Both the position numbers and the translations under genes were made by a program. The notes below the pieces were generated by a model that was not told the origin of the DNA, did no database searches, and saw nothing but the letters and a program-made list of their open reading frames with translations. From DATJSN01 sp035504095 (GTDB lineage Bacteria; Planctomycetota; Phycisphaerae; WQYP01): a DNA stretch of 26,746 bases. The DNA lies in the NCBI GenBank assembly GCA_035504095.1, contig DATJSN010000082.1:1-26746 (forward strand). The letters run 5' to 3'. Positions 23,784-26,746 of this stretch are shown here, one piece after another; position 1 is the stretch's first letter, and each line of letters opens with the position of its first letter.

Positions 23784-24977
23784 ATGCGTCATAAGAAGAT
23801 TTTGCTGCGTATCTTTTATGCCGCCGGATTTGCCGCGCTAAACTCCTGGGCTTTCGCCGCCCGTGCCGCGCCCTATGAAGTCCTCGACCTGACACCTCCC
23901 GATTTTTCCAGCGCGGAAATCGCGGGTGTGATTAAACCGCCTTTTATGTATGTAAACCCTAACCCCGCTGATCCGATTCGACTGGTCGGTTCCGGCGAGC
24001 CGGCCAACGGCGGCACAGCGCATGCGCTGCTTTGGACGGGTTTAAATAATCAACCCCTCGATTTGAATCCCACCGGATTTACGTGGTCGGTCATTCTCGC
24101 TGCGGATGGCAACCTGCAGGAGTTAGTCGGGGGTGGTGCAACACAGGATGGCGAGCGGCCATTGGCGCTGCTTTGGAAACAGTCGACCAATTCCTCCGGT
24201 TCATATAAAGCGACTGATCTGACGCCCAAAGGTTTTTCCTGGGCGCAAATTTATGACGTTTCAGAATCCATGCGCGTCGGCTGGGGTGTTCCCACCGATG
24301 GCAACCAGCCACACGCCCTGATCTGGAACGGTGACGATGCTGATTCAGTAAAAGATTTAAATCTCCAGGGTTTCATCGGCTCCGGAGCTTATGCCGTGGG
24401 TAGTTATGACGTCGTAGGCATGGCAATTCCTCCCGGGGATCAGTGGGATAGCCGTCATGCCTTTTTCTGGATGGGCCTGGCGCACAAGCCCATCGATCTG
24501 AATCCGAGCGGCTTTACCATGTCTGAAGCAGACGCAATTTATGAACCGGGCGGGAAAATTGAGCCGGACGTCGCCGCGGCCGGCGCCTGGGAAGTGGGAA
24601 CGGGCACGCCTCCCAGTTCCAAATTCTCCCACGCCTTGCTCTGGCAGCAGCAAAATCCCGCCGCCGTCGATCTAAATCCTGCCGGTTTCGATTCCTCTAA
24701 GGCCGTCGCCATTACGTCCAACGAACAGGCGGGCTGGGGAAATCCCGCCGGTAGTTCCAATACGCACGCGCTGGTTTGGAACTCAACCGCGGCAAGCTGC
24801 ATCGATCTGCACCAGTTTTTGCCCATTGGCTATACTGATTCAGTCGCCACCTGCATTGATTCCGATGGTGATGTTTTCGGCTCCGCTACGGACGCCAGCG
24901 GTCGTGTCCATGCCATCGAATGGAAATACTTATCACCTACCGCCGGCGAAGCCTCGAACTCAGTGGACATAAAATAG
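23784..24977 (+). CDS. Secreted HAF-repeat protein
   Basis: The 397-residue precursor has a signal peptide (basic RHKK, hydrophobic core, cleavage near ARA-A at about residues 28-29) followed by seven HAF-type repeats. Each has an H-A-L-L-W-like strand (about residues 80, 127, 177, 225, 283, 328 and 376; the second has LALLW, the fourth HAFFW) and most are followed by D-L-N-P-x-G-F. HAF repeats are found in secreted proteins and are thought to form beta-propeller-like folds; no catalytic site is known. No PEP-CTERM or anchor is present, so release is likely. The ATG at 23784 has GAAGAG 7 bases upstream; the ATG at 23769 adds five residues and would have almost no leader. Confidence 0.82.
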   Translation: MRHKKILLRIFYAAGFAALNSWAFAARAAPYEVLDLTPPDFSSAEIAGVIKPPFMYVNPNPADPIRLVGSGEPANGGTAHALLWTGLNNQPLDLNPTGFTWSVILAADGNLQELVGGGATQDGERPLALLWKQSTNSSGSYKATDLTPKGFSWAQIYDVSESMRVGWGVPTDGNQPHALIWNGDDADSVKDLNLQGFIGSGAYAVGSYDVVGMAIPPGDQWDSRHAFFWMGLAHKPIDLNPSGFTMSEADAIYEPGGKIEPDVAAAGAWEVGTGTPPSSKFSHALLWQQQNPAAVDLNPAGFDSSKAVAITSNEQAGWGNPAGSSNTHALVWNSTAASCIDLHQFLPIGYTDSVATCIDSDGDVFGSATDASGRVHAIEWKYLSPTAGEASNSVDIK

Positions 24978-25040
24978 AATTCGCCCTTTTCCCTATACCT
25001 TGTCTCCTTTGTTGTGCCGTTATAGTAAAAAAAATATAAA

Positions 25041-25084
25041 TTCCTCTGTGCCTTCTCTGTGTCCGCCGTGTACTCTGTGGTGAA
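25041..25084 (-). repeat. CCACAGAG dispersed repeat, longest copy
   Basis: On the minus strand it reads CACCACAGAGTACACGGCGG, then ACACAGAGAAGGCACAGAGG. This is the best match to the degenerate ACCACAGAG-ACACGGAG-ACACAGAG element. It abuts the promoter of the epimerase gene. Confidence 0.6.
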
Positions 25085-25090
25085 TTGTTC

Positions 25091-25099
25091 TGCTACAAT
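25091..25099 (+). promoter_or_regulatory. Extended -10 promoter of the epimerase gene
   Basis: TGCTACAAT is an extended -10 element (TGn followed by TACAAT). Six bases separate it from the ATG at 25106, so transcription should start at or next to the start codon. No Shine-Dalgarno lies in between. Confidence 0.6.
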
Positions 25100-25105
25100 T
25101 CCGCC

Positions 25106-26059
25106 ATGCGAATTCTTATAACCGGCGCCGCGGGTTTCATCGGCTCACGCCTGGCAAGCCGCCTGCTTGCCCGTGGCGACCAGGTCGCCGGCCTGGACAA
25201 CATGAACGATTTTTACCCTCTGGTCCACAAGCGGCGGAATCTTGCCGATCTTGAAAAGCATAAAAATTTCCAGTTCATCCAGGGCGATCTGCGCGATGAA
25301 AATTTCCTCAACGACCTGCTTCAGCGATCCAAACCAGAAGCCATCGCCCACATCGCCGCCATGGCGTCTGTGCGATACAGTGTTAATCACCCACATATTT
25401 ACGCCGGCGTAAACGTGCAGGGGACGCTCAATCTTCTCGACGCCGCGAGGCAAATCGGCAAACCGCATTGTCTGCTCGCTTCCACCGGTTCGGTTTATGG
25501 CCAATCCACGCCCGTGCCGTTTCCGGAAACCGCCGCGGCAGATCGCCCGCTGGCGCCCTATCCGGCGAGCAAACGATCCATGGAACTTTTTGCCCACAGT
25601 TACGCCCATATCTGGGGAATGCCCGTCACCATTCTCCGGTTTTTTAATGTCTACGGCCCACATGGCCGGCCGGACATGATGCCCTGGCAATGGACCATAC
25701 AAATTCTCTCCGGCGAACCGCTGACGCTTTTTAACGCCGGTCATCTCAAACGCGACTGGACCTATATCGACGATCTGCTCGATGGTTTTCTGGCCGCGTT
25801 GGATTCGCCCTCCGGGTATCGCGTCTATAACCTCGGCTGCGGCAACCCCGTGGAGAACATCGAATTCGTGCAGGTTCTGGAAAAATTGATCAAGCGCAAA
25901 GCCGTGATTAAAAATGTTCCCTCCCCGGCGTCGGAGCCGCCTATCACTTTTGCCGACATTTCTAAGGCTCGTGCGGAGCTTGGCTATAACCCGCGCGTCC
26001 TCGTTCCCGAAGGCCTCGAAAAATTCCTCGCCTGGATGAAGAATGAAAAACTTATTTAA
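25106..26059 (+). CDS. NAD-dependent epimerase, likely UDP-glucuronate 4-epimerase
   Basis: The 317-residue protein is an extended SDR enzyme. The NAD site is GAAGFIG (7-13) with Asp31 closing strand 2. The catalytic residues are the Ser/Thr of ASTGSVYG (125-132) and Y152-P-A-S-K156. The D-N-M-N-D-F-Y segment after strand 2 and the R-F-F-N-V-Y-G-P-H-G-R-P-D-M-M-P-W stretch are typical of UDP-glucuronate 4-epimerases, which make UDP-galacturonate for surface polysaccharides. The R-D-W-T-Y-I-D-D motif is also present. I use the ATG at 25106; the open frame extends upstream to a TTG, but the Rossmann fold begins at this Met. The leader appears absent. Substrate is inferred by family. Confidence 0.88.
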   Translation: MRILITGAAGFIGSRLASRLLARGDQVAGLDNMNDFYPLVHKRRNLADLEKHKNFQFIQGDLRDENFLNDLLQRSKPEAIAHIAAMASVRYSVNHPHIYAGVNVQGTLNLLDAARQIGKPHCLLASTGSVYGQSTPVPFPETAAADRPLAPYPASKRSMELFAHSYAHIWGMPVTILRFFNVYGPHGRPDMMPWQWTIQILSGEPLTLFNAGHLKRDWTYIDDLLDGFLAALDSPSGYRVYNLGCGNPVENIEFVQVLEKLIKRKAVIKNVPSPASEPPITFADISKARAELGYNPRVLVPEGLEKFLAWMKNEKLI

Positions 26060-26497
26060 TCAATATTGTGTTTTCTCAAACGCCTCAATAATTTCCTTCG
26101 TATCTTGCGCGGTTTTGATCTGGTCCATCAAGTTGTCGGTGTCCCAATTCTCATCCCAAAAGTTGAGATGTTTCGTAACCGACTCTAGAACTTTTTTCTT
26201 TATTTCATCTAGAGACATTGGGGTGGGTTCAGAAAGTATAACTTCTATCGGAAAGAAAACCACAGGAATTATTCCTAATAATGACCAGTCCCATGTTTTT
26301 TTAGCATTTGGCAATTTTTTAATATTCACGATTTGGACAACGTGACCATCAGTGTCCACAAGAAGATTGCCGATGCCAACACCATGTTTAAAGCCAACTG
26401 ACGTGGTATTCGTAATACTGCTGCCTTCATCACAGATTGTTAACCAACCCTCGTCATCAATTTCAATGATTGGGAATTTAAGATCCTCAAACTTCAT
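26060..26497 (-). CDS. AT-rich orphan protein, unknown function
   Basis: The 145-residue protein is acidic and matches no family that I can name. It begins MKFEDLKFPIIEIDDEGWLTICDEG, has a beta-rich N-terminal half (about residues 5-65), one hydrophobic stretch (LLGIIPVVFFPIEVIL, about 73-88) and a helical, charged C-terminal part. Size, acidity and fold style recall immunity proteins of polymorphic toxin systems, but no toxin is nearby and this is a guess. It is strongly AT-rich (26281-26340 is 19/60 G+C) between GC-rich epimerase and ald genes, a sign of transfer. Its stop lies directly against the epimerase stop, with no spacer. Confidence 0.6.
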   Translation of the reverse strand: MKFEDLKFPIIEIDDEGWLTICDEGSSITNTTSVGFKHGVGIGNLLVDTDGHVVQIVNIKKLPNAKKTWDWSLLGIIPVVFFPIEVILSEPTPMSLDEIKKKVLESVTKHLNFWDENWDTDNLMDQIKTAQDTKEIIEAFEKTQY

Positions 26498-26587
26498 GGA
26501 TTGTTACCAATCATAAATTATTAAAAATCCATGCCATTAATGGTAATAAAATATGTGGATAAAAGTCTGTCCCCTGTAACCTATCCT

Positions 26588-26746
26588 CTAAGCTCGCGCA
26601 GCGAGCGCCTCCGCTACCGCCGCGTTTGTCACATTCCCGTCGTGCATGTTCAGCCCCGCCGCCAGGCCCGTGTCTTCCTCCGCGGCTTTTTCCCAACCTT
26701 TTTGTGCAATCGCCTCCACATAAGGAAATGTCGCATTACATAGTGC
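26588..26746 (-). CDS. ald: Alanine dehydrogenase, C-terminal fragment (runs off the right edge)
   Basis: The last 52 codons of a minus-strand gene enter from the right edge. The peptide ALCNATFPYVEAIAQKGWEK and the following L-A-A-G-L-N-M-H-D-G-N-V-T-N-x-A-V-A-E-A match the conserved end of alanine dehydrogenase, where N-A-T-x-P-Y-V contributes to the substrate/cofactor cleft. The enzyme reversibly deaminates L-alanine to pyruvate with NAD. The stop is the TAG at 26590-26588. The last codons form a GCTCGC/GCGAGC hairpin in the DNA. Start, promoter and the NAD-binding domain are outside the window. Confidence 0.85.
   Translation of the reverse strand, partial: ALCNATFPYVEAIAQKGWEKAAEEDTGLAAGLNMHDGNVTNAAVAEALAARA

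Overview
The window reads as a chromosomal segment of an environmental bacterium, most likely a planctomycete of the Phycisphaerae/Tepidisphaerales type. This is an inference from several things together: a PEP-CTERM protein, a large secreted beta-helix protein with an internal duplication, a HAF-repeat secreted protein, a PPi-type phosphofructokinase, many singly transcribed genes, and dispersed intergenic repeats (degenerate CCACAGAG repeats and CCCCGGCA hairpins). No rRNA, tRNA, CRISPR array or exosortase gene was found. The core genes are GC-rich. Three patches are clearly AT-rich and look acquired: 454-807, 3992-5607 and 26060-26497.

Layout. 1-453: the 5' end of an IS110-family transposase, running off the left edge on the minus strand, preceded by a structured non-coding left end that fits a bridge RNA. 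454-807: a short DUF4365 protein. 1111-3845: a small lipoprotein, a tandem HD/HD-GYP protein and a SIMPL-domain protein. 3992-5607: a tightly coupled AT-rich three-gene operon (TIGR04255 family protein, an uncharacterised 151-residue protein, and a DUF7689 protein with a possible Cys-His catalytic site). This is the best candidate for an undescribed system. 5691-8076: acetyl-CoA synthetase divergent from a YbjQ protein, with a perfect 20-bp palindrome between them. 8254-13831: beta-helix protein, PPi-phosphofructokinase, PEP-CTERM protein and DoxX. 13865-19126: GT-C membrane glycosyltransferase, MscL with a zinc ribbon, dapF, a P-loop kinase and a lipoprotein. 19367-22326: GH57 amylase, trans-aconitate methyltransferase and a membrane-anchored unknown. 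22220-23626: an ArsR-SRPBCC-DinB cassette with a clear operator/promoter. 23784-26059: HAF-repeat protein and UDP-glucuronate epimerase. 26060-26746: an AT-rich orphan and the C-terminus of alanine dehydrogenase, running off the right edge.

The genes do not form one pathway. Central metabolism (acs, pfp, ald, GH57), cell wall (dapF) and envelope functions (mscL, lipoproteins, GT-C, epimerase) are mixed with secreted repeat proteins. Two starts (the ArsR gene and the epimerase) have a -10 box only 6 nt from the ATG and no Shine-Dalgarno sequence, which points to leaderless mRNAs.
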